A DNA stretch of 64,000 nucleotides from Saprolegnia diclina VS20 (lineage: Eukaryota; Oomycota; Saprolegniomycetes; Saprolegniales; Saprolegniaceae). Location: NCBI RefSeq assembly GCF_000281045.1, contig NW_008246070.1, positions 1,047,274 to 1,111,273 of the forward strand, written 5' to 3'. Under the pieces are notes generated by a model. It had not been told where the DNA came from. It searched no databases and was given only the letters and a program-made list of their open reading frames with translations. Made by a program: the position numbers and the translations under genes. Shown here piece after piece: positions 43,840 to 55,610 of the stretch (the stretch's first letter is position 1; each line of letters starts with the position of its first letter).

Positions 43840-44358
43840 TCAGCAATTGCTCTCGTCGTCGCCGTCGTCGTCGTCATCCGAGTCGTCGCGCCATGGGCAT
43901 AGCCGCCGCCGCTTCGCCAACGTCTCGCGCGACGCGATTTGTTGCTTGCGCTTTCGGTGCGAGGCGACGCTGACCGCGCGCGAGTTGCGGATTTCCATCG
44001 CCTCCAGGCAAAACACCGCAATGTCTTGAACGTGGCACCCGGCTCTTTTCAGCAGCGCAATACGCTCCAAATGTTCAAACTTGCGGACCGTCTTGGCGGA
44101 CGCATTGCTGTCGTCGTCGTCGCTCGGCTCGCGCAAATCGATTGTTGTCGACGACGAATGCACGCGTGCAAGACCAATGGGCGGTCCGGAGCTGGACGGG
44201 ATCGCACTGCCGCCGTAGCCAACTTCAAATTCGTACGTCGTGGCGACAGCAAACGCGACACGCTTCCCAACAAATGCACCGAGGTCGCACTCGACATGCA
44301 CTGGTGATGCTGTCGCTGCAGCACATGGTCGCGCCAAGGTGGAGAGTCGAGCGGCCAT
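43840..44358 (-). CDS. CSRNP-like small nuclear-type protein, copy G (subfamily II)
   Basis: The 172-residue product has a 31-residue Ala-rich leader, KRVAF at 32-36, TTY, and YGGSAIPSSSGPPIGLA. An acidic insert (SDDDDSNAS) separates the core from the helix, which reads VRKFEHLERIALLK then HVQDIAVFCLEAMEIRNSR; the EAM..RNSR wording matches copy D. The tail is basic (HRKRKQQ, AKRRR) then strongly acidic (DDSDDDDDGDDESNC). The chosen ATG is the first in frame after a TTG-started extension. An out-of-frame ATG at 44420 just upstream might reduce translation. Confidence 0.78.
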   Translation of the reverse strand: MAARLSTLARPCAAATASPVHVECDLGAFVGKRVAFAVATTYEFEVGYGGSAIPSSSGPPIGLARVHSSSTTIDLREPSDDDDSNASAKTVRKFEHLERIALLKRAGCHVQDIAVFCLEAMEIRNSRAVSVASHRKRKQQIASRETLAKRRRLCPWRDDSDDDDDGDDESNC

Positions 44359-45453
44359 CGCAGCGGGGTCGACGTGCTCCGGCGTACTTTCGTAAGTGGC
44401 ACCCGTTTCCGTAGCAACATACAAAAAACAACATCTGGCTGGAAATGACGGTGGTCAGCATCGCGCAGCATGTCATTGTCTTTTTGCCTTGACTTTAGTA
44501 TAGAAAGAGGAGGGGTGGCTGGTCGCAGTGTAGATTAGAAACACCCAACCACGACATTGTTTGTTGGGTGGCGGATGTGCAGCCTTTGGCGATGCTACAG
44601 TCCATGGACAATGCTGCGAGACGCACAAGTCACTCTGTAGGACTTCCCTTGTTGCGTCCATTGCCACGATCATGCGCTGAGTCGTCTGGACGTGGCCCAT
44701 ACAGAGAGTGGGACTAACGTATCCTCGCGGCTGCAGTTGCGTGATTTCAGTACCTGCAAGGTTCAACATGGTTGGCCGTTTCAGCGCCGCCATTTTGGCC
44801 AATAAGATCGCATGGTCGTGCCGATCGCGAGCACCATTTTTAGTCGCGGCCCGGAGCGTTCCCGGAACGAGCACATTTTTATGGTGTTTTGTGACGTTAT
44901 AAAATCAAGGCACATACAAGTCGCAAGTGCAGATCCCCCCTTCTGTCAATGAATTGCGTCGGAAATGGCCTTTTAAAAAGGACGTTGGGATTGTTCACAT
45001 GAGAACCTCCGCGTGTGTACTGTGTACTTCAACCTGGCGCAGAGGCGAGACTCTGCCTTCCAAGCGCGCGTTGGCGAAAGGTATTTGCCGCAATGCGAGC
45101 ACGACTGCGGCCAAGATTCCGATACGTGTGGATCGGCTGAAGTGGGAGCACGAGCGGTTCACCACAAGCGAATCGCAAATTGGATGACCGCCAAAGATAC
45201 CGACGGCGTGGTCTGGGACACGGCGCGCCTGCGTGGCACCCAAGACGGCCGGAACCACTGGCCGCCGATTAGATCGTCGTCGGCCGGGTCCTCTGTTTTT
45301 ACGCCAATCATTGGCGAAACGCGCGGTAGACTGTAACGATTTGAGCCAATCCACGTTGCATAAACACATTCGGGGCATGTGATTGGCTATAAAGCAGAAA
45401 TTGCTTGCGTTGCGCACGACGGTGTCAATGTTCGATTTGGCCGACAAGTCACC
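44359..45453. promoter_or_regulatory. Spacer with CCAAT-TATA promoter at its 3' end
   Basis: GTGATTGGCTATAAAG at 45379-45394 fuses an inverted CCAAT box to a TATA box, about 60 bp before the next start. The remaining kilobase shows nothing recognisable. The same 13-bp start of this element recurs at 63988-64000. Confidence 0.5.
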
Positions 45454-47086
45454 ATGGCGAAGCTCCTGACCCGCTGGCAGACGCCCAAGAAGAGGTCCCC
45501 GAAGCAGCTCGAGGAGGACCTCCTGCGCGAGCGCCTCGAGCAGCTGCGAATGGAGCACCTTAACATCCTGTCGCCGCCCGACGAGAAGGCCAAGAAGGGC
45601 CGCTTTACGCTCTTCTCGAAGGACGAGCCAGAGCCGATGCTCGAGCGCCGCCGCAGCACGAGCGTTACGGCGCCGGCCTTCATCAAGAACGCTTTCCGCT
45701 CGTCGTCTGTTGGCAACAACCCTGACGACTCCTCGCACCTCGAAGGCCATGACGACGAGGCGACGCTGGACATGCTGCACGCCGACCGCCGTCGCAGCGC
45801 GAGCCTGTCGTCGAGCTTCTTGAAGAACCCGTTTCGGTCCAACTCGATCCCATCGTCTCTTCCGTCGACGGCCGACGAGGACGATGACCTGTCAACGTTT
45901 CCGATCGAGCAAAGCACAGTCGACGAAGACCCGACCATGGAGCGCCGGCGTGGCCTCTCGACGTCGTTTTTGAAAAACCCATTTCGCTTGTCGTCGCCTG
46001 AAGACACGGACGACAACTCGTCAACGTCGTCGCACCCGAGTACGCTCACATCGACGCTCAAGAAGGTCTCGCGCTCCTTCTCGCGGGCCATGTCCAAGTA
46101 CGAGCGTTATTTGCACCTGACGCCTTTCTCATCGCGTTTATAGGAACCTCGACGTCGTCATCCCGGGCGGCCGGTATGTCGGCGAGTCGGTGCACACGGC
46201 GGCCGGCGCCGGCGTCGTGACCGAAGTCAAGCCTGACGGCAGCGCGGTCGTGCGGCTCTGCAACACCAACATCGTCAACTGCTCGTGCGTCATTGTCGAA
46301 GCCGATGGCGAGATCGAGCCGCTCTCTGCCTTGCCCGGCGACTTTGTACGACGGACGAATGCTGTCGTGTCTATGCAACTCACAAGGAACGCGTTAGGTC
46401 TTTACGCACCTCGGGCCTGGCACGGTGCTGTCGTACGACCCCAAGCTGCGCGAGTTTCAAGTGGACATTGCCGAGGAGACGCATGCGATCGCCCCGAGCG
46501 ACATCATTGCGTCGAGCGAAGCCAACGCGGACGACGGCGACTTCGAAGCGGCTCCTACGGTACGCATCGCAGCTGGTGGGTCGCGCCGCTTATACATGTA
46601 CATTCCAGGAGGTGTCAGGTCGAGCCAAGTCGACGACAAACGTGGCGCTTGAGTTTGCGTTGCGCGCCTCCAAGTACCTCAAGCCCTCGACGACGACCAC
46701 ACGCTTCAAGTACGCGGTGGGCCAAACCGTCTTGACGACGTTTGGCGATGGCACGATCCTCGAGGTCCACTCCGTCGCGATACGACGGCGCGCATCTCAC
46801 ACGGGTGCTGTAGATCCGCCCGTGCGACCACACCTACGTCGTCCAGTTTGCTGCCCTGAGCATCGGGTACGTTCAGGAAGACGCGGTGAAGGGGCTGCTC
46901 AAAGCCAAGACGGGCGACGCAGTCTCGACGCGCTTTGGCACGGGCGTTGTGGCCAGCGTCGTGGACGAGAACGTCTTCATCGTGCGCGTTGGCCACGAAG
47001 ACATGTACGTGCATGCGACCGACCTCACGCTGGCCAAGACCAAGACGTCGCCGTGGAGTCTGCGCAAGAAGGCGCCCGCATCATAG
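45454..47086 (+). CDS. Protein with three SF-L/I-KN-P/A-FR repeats and four glycine beta-hairpin repeats, five exons
   Basis: Exons: 45454-46097, 46144-46345, 46398-46559, 46609-46764 and 46814-47086; introns 46-52 bp; product 478 residues. The N-terminal half is Ser-rich and carries three units of about 50 residues, each with an RRR cluster (65, 112, 164) followed by FIKNAFR or FLKNPFR (76, 122, 172); RRxS sites suggest AGC-kinase targets. The C-terminal half holds four similar beta-hairpins: GAGVVTEVKPDGSAVVRL, GPGTVLSYDPKLREFQVDI, GDGTILEIRPCDHTYVVQF, and GTGVVASVVDENVFIVRV. These resemble KOW/Tudor-like small barrels; I know no named family. Intron 4 uses an unusual GTCCAC donor, supported because its removal makes hairpin three continuous. 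The function is unknown. Confidence 0.7.
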
Positions 47087-47230
47087 ATGGCCGCATCTTC
47101 TTTCTATCTAGTAGTATATATAGTCCCGTGCGTTCATCATCGTCTTCGTTGTCTTTGTTGGCTTTTTCGTTATAAGTAGGAGGAAAGGAGGATGGAGTGG
47201 ACGACATGAGGTGGACGCAGCAGCAGCAGT

Positions 47231-47893
47231 CTACTTCTTGGCAAAGCTCACCTTGAGGCGCTCGTTGGGCGTGAGCTTGAAGCCGTTGAGACCTTGCAGC
47301 GCAATCGCAGCCTGTGCGTCGTCCGTGTACTCGACGAACGCAAGCCCCTTCTTGCCCGGCACCATGCGCACCTCCTTGAAGCCGTGGTACTGCTTGAAGA
47401 GCATCGCGAGCGCCTCGTCGTTGCACGCCTCGGGCACGTCTTGCAAAAAGAGAATCTTGTGCGGCAGAACCGGCCCCGAGTTGGACGAGCCACCACCCGC
47501 CTTGGGTGCCTTGTGCGTCTGTGCAGGTTTCTCCTTCTTCTCCTTCTTCTCTTCGCGCTTTCGCTTCTCACGCGGCTTGGCGTTCGGCTCGCGCTGCGCA
47601 ATGAGGTCATTCTTCTCGCGGGCGAACTGTACGTTCATGGCCTTCCCGAAATGCATGGTGCCATCGAGCGCGCGCAGGGCCAAGCTGGCCGCGTTCACGT
47701 CTTCGAAGGTGACCCATGCCTGGCCGCGTAGCCGATGGGCCTTCATGAGCAGCACCTGGAGAACCTTGCCATGCGCCGAGAAGAGGCCGTAGAGCGACTC
47801 CTTCATGCGCGGCTCCTTGATCTTGTCATCGAGGTTGCGCACGTACAGCGTCTCGTTCGGGAGCGCGGCTTCGTTCGGTCGGGCCTCCGCCAT
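47231..47893 (-). CDS. SNRPA: U1 snRNP A / U2 snRNP B''-like protein
   Basis: The 220-residue intronless product has two RNA-recognition motifs. RRM1 (about residues 14-100) has RNP2 LYVRNL and RNP1 RGQAWVTF, plus the family wording FSAHGKVLQVLLMK. A Lys/Glu-rich linker (REKRKREEKKEKKEK) follows. RRM2 (about 145-220) begins KILFLQDVPE and has RNP1 KGLAFVEY, ending LKVSFAKK. This is the layout of U1A and U2B'', which bind snRNA stem-loops in the spliceosome; the single protein may serve both, as in some lineages. The ATG at 47893 follows the expected AxARPNE start, whereas the upstream open extension looks unconserved. Confidence 0.93.
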   Translation of the reverse strand: MAEARPNEAALPNETLYVRNLDDKIKEPRMKESLYGLFSAHGKVLQVLLMKAHRLRGQAWVTFEDVNAASLALRALDGTMHFGKAMNVQFAREKNDLIAQREPNAKPREKRKREEKKEKKEKPAQTHKAPKAGGGSSNSGPVLPHKILFLQDVPEACNDEALAMLFKQYHGFKEVRMVPGKKGLAFVEYTDDAQAAIALQGLNGFKLTPNERLKVSFAKK

Positions 47894-49412
<1,519 letters not shown>

Positions 49413-49986
49413 CGCGCGGGAGATGATGGCGAGATGGAAAGAAGATCTATCGAATGCAGCTACACTTTCGCGCAACCAGTATTGTGGGAAAGGCCACCTT
49501 GTCCATTTTCCGAGCTCGCTCAAAGCTGTAGCGGTCTCATCAATGCGATTTCATTCACCACACTATTGGATACAGTCGCTTACCCAGGTGCACCTACATG
49601 TAGTCACCGCACCAGAAGTTCGCACGTCTCGACACCTCGCCACGTCGATACTCGTCCTGGATCTCAGATAGGATGGATCGTCTATCAGGCTGCCGCTCCC
49701 AGCCATGCAGGCGTCTCCTGAGATCGCGCCGAGATGGCGCCAACGCCGCGGCTGGGTTCGCCAAAGTGCCGAACCTTCCTCGAAGCTTCCTCGCGTCCAG
49801 TTCGGATTCAGGATCTCGTCCACCCAATACAACGCGAGGTATACTTTCGGAGGTATTAAAATACCTTTAAAAAATGCTGTAATTTTATTTCAACGTCCAA
49901 TCGGCGTGTCGCAGGCCGGCAGTAGACAGTGCAACTGTCGCGACGGCCAGTTGGCCTCGCATTTCCCATTCAGTCGGCCGCCTCGG
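49413..49986. other. Intergenic spacer
   Basis: The GAP-like frame is open across the second half of this stretch, but with AT-rich poor codon use around 49850, so I treat it as untranslated. Confidence 0.45.
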
Positions 49987-50853
49987 ATGACGACTCGAAT
50001 GACGACGGCGACGACGACGACGCAGCTCTGCATGACCGAGCTGCCAAGCTTTGAGACGTTTGCGCGCGTCGTGGAGATCGAGCTCGACCGCGTCCGCGGC
50101 GAAGAGGAGCAGTTCTTGCGCTCCAGCACGGGCTTGAGCTCGACGATGAAGGACCTCGGGCACACGTATGGCCGCAAGTACTTTCGCTTTCTCCTCGGCG
50201 ACGCTGTTGCCGCGCTCGGCGGCCTCCACCGCGACCAGGTCCTCGCCTTGGCCAAAGATGTTGTGCATCGCATGGTGAGCTCGCTCGACGACCATGCGCC
50301 GTACCGCCTGCGCCTCAGCTGCGCGTACATCCTCGATGAGTTCCACGCCGCGTTTCCGCAGTCGGTGCGCGGCTCGACGATCGTAGTCGGTGGCTCGATC
50401 GTGCTTCGTATCGTGTGCCCCGCCATCATCAAGCCCGAGCTCATCGGGTTGCCACCCCACGCCGCGACCGCGCTCCCCAACGCGATTCTGCTCGCCAAGC
50501 TTCTTCAGCATTCGATGCGCGGGACCGAGTTTGACATGGCCTCGGACGACCTGTACTTTGCAAAGGACTTTGTGGCAGAGACCAAAGAACTCTTCGCTGG
50601 GTACCTCGCAGCGTTCCCGTCGACCAAGAAGACGGGCCCCATCGACGTTGACTGCGACGACGAGCTGCTCGACACGATGGTGCTAACCGTCGACACGCGG
50701 CCAACCCGCCGGGCTTCCACGCCCGCCCTCGAGTCGTCGCCGAGCCCCAAGCGCAAGTTTAGTTTCCGCAAGCTCTTCCGCAAAGAGTCATCGTCGTCGG
50801 CGCCGTCGCCGCGCAAGAGCCACGAGTGCCGGCACTGCGGCCGTGCGCTCTGA
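49987..50853 (+). CDS. RasGAP-domain-like protein
   Basis: The 288-residue intronless product resembles a compact Ras GTPase-activating domain. FLRSSTGLSS has the arginine (residue 45) in the place of the catalytic arginine finger, followed by KDLGHTYGRKYFRFLLGD. The FLR-type signature appears as GSIVLRIVCPAIIKPELIG near 150-165, then AILLAKLLQHSMRG, the expected helix. RasGAPs speed GTP hydrolysis by Ras-like GTPases; whether this domain is active is unproved, because the first part is shorter than in classical GAPs. The C-terminal 70 residues are Ser/Lys-rich and end with a single CRHC pair. Start chosen at the first ATG after the AT-rich upstream region. Confidence 0.7.
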   Translation: MTTRMTTATTTTQLCMTELPSFETFARVVEIELDRVRGEEEQFLRSSTGLSSTMKDLGHTYGRKYFRFLLGDAVAALGGLHRDQVLALAKDVVHRMVSSLDDHAPYRLRLSCAYILDEFHAAFPQSVRGSTIVVGGSIVLRIVCPAIIKPELIGLPPHAATALPNAILLAKLLQHSMRGTEFDMASDDLYFAKDFVAETKELFAGYLAAFPSTKKTGPIDVDCDDELLDTMVLTVDTRPTRRASTPALESSPSPKRKFSFRKLFRKESSSSAPSPRKSHECRHCGRAL

Positions 50854-51333
50854 GGCAACCCGACCCCTAATTTAATCCGCCAAGAGACGTATTTATTCCT
50901 ATCTGTTCTCAGAGTTGAACGTTCCCCGAATGTGCGCACCTGGTTCCGACTAGGTGGACAAAGCAACTCGATACCGTCTTTCACTGCATCGCCCGCTCTG
51001 CACGGCTCATGATGCTACACAATGCTGGGTGGCGTCACGCGGTTGTGCGCGCCTTGCCGCTCGATCTTTTGCCCGCTCCTCGTATAAGTACACTTGGTAC
51101 AGCACCCGCGTTTGCATCACACGCCACTTTGCACTCGACCCGTCGAAACAAATGGCTTTCAGATACGTTGATCTTACGCGTACGTTGTCAAGCGTAGGTG
51201 ATGATGACGCACGCAGTGAGTACGTGGCGTTGTAGCCGCACGCACCGACCTCCGGAAGGATTTTCCTGCATGTCAAATAGCTTCGGAACCAACATGGATA
51301 TCCCAGAGGTATCCTAAATTTAGTTTGCGTACG
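50854..51333. other. Intergenic spacer
   Basis: No gene or repeat recognised. Confidence 0.45.
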
Positions 51334-52570
51334 ATGGACGACGCAAGCAGTGGCAACACCAAGCCTCGGTCGCCGGCGGTGCAGCGCCGGTCACGGGACA
51401 AGCCACTTAGCGTGCAGCTCTCTCCGCGCCATGGCGCCACCAGAGCAAGCAGCGTGACCAAGTCGTCGGCGGCGCCCGAAATCACGCAGGACGAGTACTT
51501 TCGGCTCCTACGCAAAACGGATGTGCTTGGGTACCTCCTTCGTGTCAATGACGACCTTGAGACCAAGGAGGCGCGTCTTGAAAGCGCCGAAATCGACAAC
51601 GCCAAGCTCACGACCGTTCAAAAGTTTCTCGTCGTCGAGCACGAGGTGCGCTGTCGACGATGAGCACAAACTTGAATCGGTTCGTAGATGCTAAAGGCCA
51701 AGTGGCATGAGACGAAGCGGCTCTTCGCCGACCATCTCTGCGACCTAACGCATGCGTGCCTCGAGGAAGAGGCCTTGCAGACGGGCCACGCCGCCGTACG
51801 ACACACGCCGCACCATCACGAATGCCCTATGCAATCGTGGTCGTAGGCAGCGGCCAAGGCATTTTCAGCGGCTCAAAGCCGCGTCCGCTTTACCAACGAC
51901 GTCCACCGCGCGGCCACGAGGCACGAACAACTTGTCGTCGTGATGATGGACATATTGTCATCCATTGGCGTAGCCTGCACGGCCACGACGACGAGAGCGC
52001 CACCGCGCTGGCCAAAGTCGGGAAGGACCGCCTCGCGCAAGTCGCGGCCATCTGCGTTGCCTACCGAAAGGAGCTCTCTCGCGTCGAGACGCTGGCGTTC
52101 GAGCAGGAAAGCAAAGGGTATTTCCAGAGTCTTGTGTCGCATCGATTGATGCATGATATAGCGCCGCCGCGCACTCGACCGAACACCTCTACACCGAGTC
52201 GGTCGAGTCGGAGCTCGCGACTGTGCAATGCGAAAAGGCAAGTGTCGATCGCTTCGCTCTGCTCCACTAATACAGGATGTTGCAGGCGCAATTGGCCGAC
52301 CGCATGCACCTCGTCGCCAAGCAAAACGAAGCGCTCCAAGCTCAAGTCGCGTCGCTACATGAAGAGCTTGAGACGCACAAGCGGCAAGAACGTCTTTTGC
52401 GCGCCCAGTGGGGCGATCAAGAACGCAATGTTCTACAGGTCGACGTTTGCGACTTCGACTCAACGTCTCACTCGGTGTCGCGATAGCTCTTGGCGACGGT
52501 CAAGAGCGACATCCGGAAACGCTTTGGGTCTCCGAATCGAATCCGAATGCGTACAAACGATCTCTTGTAG
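51334..52570 (+). CDS. Coiled-coil protein with a GC-AG intron, about seven exons
   Basis: Supported exons: 51334-51645, 51688-51795, 51847 to about 51930, about 51970-52117, 52162-52237, 52286-52438 and 52487-52570. The protein is mainly alpha-helical: EITQDEYFRLLRKTDVLGYL, VNDDLETKEARLESAEIDNA, MLKAKWHETKRLFADHL, AQVAAICVAYRKELSRVETL, and MHLVAKQNEALQAQVASLHE. It ends TNDLL. The intron 52238-52285 has a GC donor in the classic AAG|GCAAGT context; the final intron uses GTCGAC. The join between exons 3 and 4 is unresolved, because the obvious acceptor (GGCGTAG, 51970) does not match the phase of any good donor. No domain besides coiled coil is seen. It may be cytoskeletal or ciliary, which is a guess. 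Confidence 0.65.
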
Positions 52571-53167
52571 GTTTGTTCCCCCCGCGCTTGAGCATTTTGC
52601 GTTCACGCCACAGCATGCACCACCTTCGCTTGCGGCGATGAACCAGTAGAACGGCAAACTCGATTTTTAAATATAGACAATACATGCGTTTTGAGACTCT
52701 TGCAATAAGAAATGAGTCGGACGTTCGCGTACCCCCACTGCAACGTAAGCTGGTTGCTAAGGCAAAGACTCTATGCGTGTATTGTAGCCGCGACCCTCGT
52801 GCAGCCCTGTGGTCGTGCCGACGCATCGCCGTGCGCCACCACCTGCTCCGACCGTACGCTTGCACTGGTCTAGGATTTGGATGTCAACCTCAGCGACGTG
52901 GTAGAGTGATCAAGTCATGCACTGGAGTGTGCCTGGACGCGCCTGGGAGCTTATCGCATGTGACGTACGGCGACTCGCTACATGGAGTTTTGCCAGGATG
53001 GAATAGGAGAATGCAGCTGCGGCGCAGACCGACTGGCTGGCCAAGCTGCGCACACTGCACGACAGTGGCCTTGCGACACTGCGTCGCGCCGAGCGCCGCC
53101 GCCCGAGGCGTCGAGCAGAGTACGATAAGGCGTGAGTCTTGTTAAAATATACCGGTAGCTGTCGTGT
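52571..53167. other. Intergenic spacer
   Basis: Between convergent genes. A frame around 52684-53145 is open, but has no recognised domain. Confidence 0.45.
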
Positions 53168-53837
53168 TCAAACCGAGATGCGCGGGATGTCGTCGTTGTA
53201 CTCGTCGTCGTCGTCGCTGTCGCGGCCGCGGCGGCGCATCTCTTGTTGTCGCAAAAAGATATCTCGCTCGAGTAGTGTCTGGTACTGCTGCCAGACCGCC
53301 GAAACGACTTCCAACGCGCTGTTGATGGTGGTCGTGGCTTTGCGCAGCTCCTTGCCGAGGGCCTCGTTGGCGCGCACGGTGTTTTCGTTGGCGGCAATCA
53401 CAGCCTTGTTGGAGCGCACGACTTCATCGTTCGAGCGCTTGAGCGCTTCGTTGGAGCGCACGAGGTCGGCCATGTCGATCGTATTGGACGCTTTGGCCTT
53501 CTTGTCTAGACGCATGGCATGACCGCGCTATCCTCGCCACATTGCTCGTACCAGAGGCCTCCTTCTTGCTCTTCTTGGCGCCGACCTCAGTCTTGACAGG
53601 CTCGGCCTTGCGCTTGTAGTGCTGCAACGACTGCTCGAACGCGTAGTTTTGGGACGACTCTACAAAGTAGAAGTTCGTGGGGATGCTCTCCCGCTTCAGC
53701 GCGTCTTTGGGAAGGTCAAACTTGCTTTGGCGCGGAGGAGAAGGCGCTTCGTCCTCGTCGTCGCTGAGCTCGTCGGCCACCGGCGGCGCCTCCCGCTTGA
53801 TGTGGAACTTGGGGATCGTCGGCGCCGGCGTCGTCAT
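53168..53837 (-). CDS. Basic coiled-coil protein, two exons
   Basis: Exon 1 is 53837-53552 and exon 2 is 53505-53168 around a 46-bp intron (GTACGA...GCGTCTAG); product 207 residues. The N-terminal half is charged and probably disordered (DELSDDEDEAPSPPRQSKFD; KTEVGAKKSKKEAS). The second half has a regular seven-to-eight-residue repeat built on R-S-N-x-A/V (RSNEALKRSNDEVVRSNKAV, RANEALGKEL), predicting a long coiled coil, then QQYQTLLERDIFLRQQEM and an acidic tail. I do not recognise a family; nuclear targeting is plausible from the KKSKK cluster. The ATG at 53837 is the first true one; the longer open frame begins with TTG. A GTCCGGATAA element (minus strand, 53893-53902) lies about 60 bp upstream. 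Confidence 0.7.
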
Positions 53838-54299
53838 ATCGATATTGGTCCGTGAATTTCGAGTGTTTGGTGCCAACGCGCCGGATACGTTTTATCCGGA
53901 CGTTCTCTGCGCGGGAACGTGCCCCGGCACACGGGGTACGCGTAGTAGGCGCCAACCACTACTAGTAGAGTCGACACACGTCGTCGGTTGGCGTTTGTGG
54001 AAGCATACAAGAGGTATTGATCGCCTGTGGGCTAGTGTCACGAGAAGGTTCCTACCAATACCACCGGTATTCTTGGCATTGTTTGCATGAGCGGACCGTG
54101 CCCCGGAGTACAACCCGTGAAACGGCCGTTGAAGTCAAATCACGTCATGAGATGCATGGCGCCATGGTGAAGATACGACCTCAACCTAAGCAGCTCTGCA
54201 TTAAGGCTCGTAGTGCACAGCAGAAATAGCGTATTAGTTAACCTAGTTGTACATATTGCATACACAGTCTCATCTTCCGACTTCTTCGATACAAGACTC
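53838..54299. other. Intergenic spacer
   Basis: Contains the TCCGGAT promoter element of the preceding minus-strand gene; otherwise nothing recognised. Confidence 0.45.
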
Positions 54300-55610
54300 T
54301 TAGACCAGCGACATCATCAGGACGGCAACCAGGGACGCACCAAGAGCGACAAGTGATGCGCTGTTGACGACAGTGCCAGCGGTACCACCTGCGCCCGATG
54401 GATTTCGAGAGGCAATCGTCTTGCCCGAGGCGTCGGTCGGAAGCGGGGGTGCCACCGCCTTGGCGAGGGCCGGTGGCACGCTGTCGGCGGCCGTCGGCTT
54501 GACACAGTCGGGCGCAGGCGACGAACACACTTCGCATATCTGTGTCGTGAGCTTCCGGCGGCAGCCGTGAGTGGCCTTGGCGCACAGCGGGCTGTTCGTC
54601 CAACATGGCGGGTTGATCTTGGTGAGGTCGTCGGCGGACGGAAGCGGCTTCATGTTTGCGTACTCGCCCTTGCGCGCTTGAACGAGCGCGTTGTAGAGCG
54701 AAAGCATGCGCGCCGTGCGCTTGGCATTGGCGTTTTCATCCAGCGGGTTGTTCCAAAACGAGAGGTCGCTCGCCATCGTGGTGAAATCAAACTCGACTTT
54801 TCCATCCTTGCAAAACTCGACGCGGTCCGCGTAGCGTCGCCCCGTCTTGCTATTCGTGAGCGACGTGATGCCGACGAGGTCGTCGAGGCGGATGTACCCA
54901 AGGATGTCAAAGGCATACGTGCACTGGACGCCATCGGGCGATACGCCCAGCGGACAGAGACCCCCGGGCTGCGACTTGCGGCACGCGTCATCCTTGGCGT
55001 CGAATTTACGGGTAAAGCATGAGTTGGGGAACGAAAACCAGTAATTGTCCGCGTACGCAGCGTACTTGTGCGCCTTGCGTGCCTCGCCCCCGATAAACGG
55101 GCCGACGTTGGCGTGGTAGTTGAGACCCGAGAGACTCTGGCACTCGTCCGAGAGCGTGCCTTTCGCGTCCAGTGGCGTGCACATGCCGCCGTCCATAGCA
55201 ATGAACTTGCCGTACTCGGGCACAACGCCAGCGTTCTCGGCGTACTCTGCGATCGCAAACGTCGGCTGCACAATCGTCACGTTGAGGAACCAGATGTAGC
55301 TCATGTTGGTCTTGCGCATGCACTGCACCGAGTCGGCTTGGTTGATGCCTTCGGTTTGGACGTAGTAGAGCGCGCCTTCAACCGACGCGGTGTTGACAGT
55401 GTCCATTGCCGCGCGGTACCGCTCCTCAAACGTGTTGGTGTGCTGCTTGAGAACGAGACCAAACTTCTTCTTGGCGGCGTCCCACGTCGCCGCGTCCGAG
55501 ACGACGCGCGCCTGGATCGACGTGACTGCCGTCATTGCCCATTTGTTGGTCGGAGGTGCTTGGCCTCCAACGAGCCCGATAGCGAGAAGCAGCGGCAGAA
55601 GACGCACCAT
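54300..55610 (-). CDS. Secreted, probably GPI-anchored protein
   Basis: The 436-residue intronless product starts with a clear signal peptide (MVRLLPLLLAIGLVGGQA) and ends with a small-residue region and hydrophobic tail (SASLVALGASLVAVLMMSLV) typical of GPI-anchor signals. The ectodomain of about 400 residues is cysteine-containing, with SYIWFLNVTIVQPTFAIAEY, MDGGMCTPLDAKGTLSDECQ, YWFSFPNSCF, and CRKSQPGGLCPLGVSPDGVQ as recognisable blocks, suggesting several disulphides. A Pro/Ala/Ser linker precedes the tail. I recall similar uncharacterised secreted proteins in Saprolegniales but know no activity. Upstream frame extends to 55709, but the signal peptide sets the start at 55610. Confidence 0.8.
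   Translation of the reverse strand: MVRLLPLLLAIGLVGGQAPPTNKWAMTAVTSIQARVVSDAATWDAAKKKFGLVLKQHTNTFEERYRAAMDTVNTASVEGALYYVQTEGINQADSVQCMRKTNMSYIWFLNVTIVQPTFAIAEYAENAGVVPEYGKFIAMDGGMCTPLDAKGTLSDECQSLSGLNYHANVGPFIGGEARKAHKYAAYADNYWFSFPNSCFTRKFDAKDDACRKSQPGGLCPLGVSPDGVQCTYAFDILGYIRLDDLVGITSLTNSKTGRRYADRVEFCKDGKVEFDFTTMASDLSFWNNPLDENANAKRTARMLSLYNALVQARKGEYANMKPLPSADDLTKINPPCWTNSPLCAKATHGCRRKLTTQICEVCSSPAPDCVKPTAADSVPPALAKAVAPPLPTDASGKTIASRNPSGAGGTAGTVVNSASLVALGASLVAVLMMSLV

Noticed and set aside
44473-44874. 133-codon minus-strand frame
   Set aside because: No recognisable domain or promoter element; not supported.
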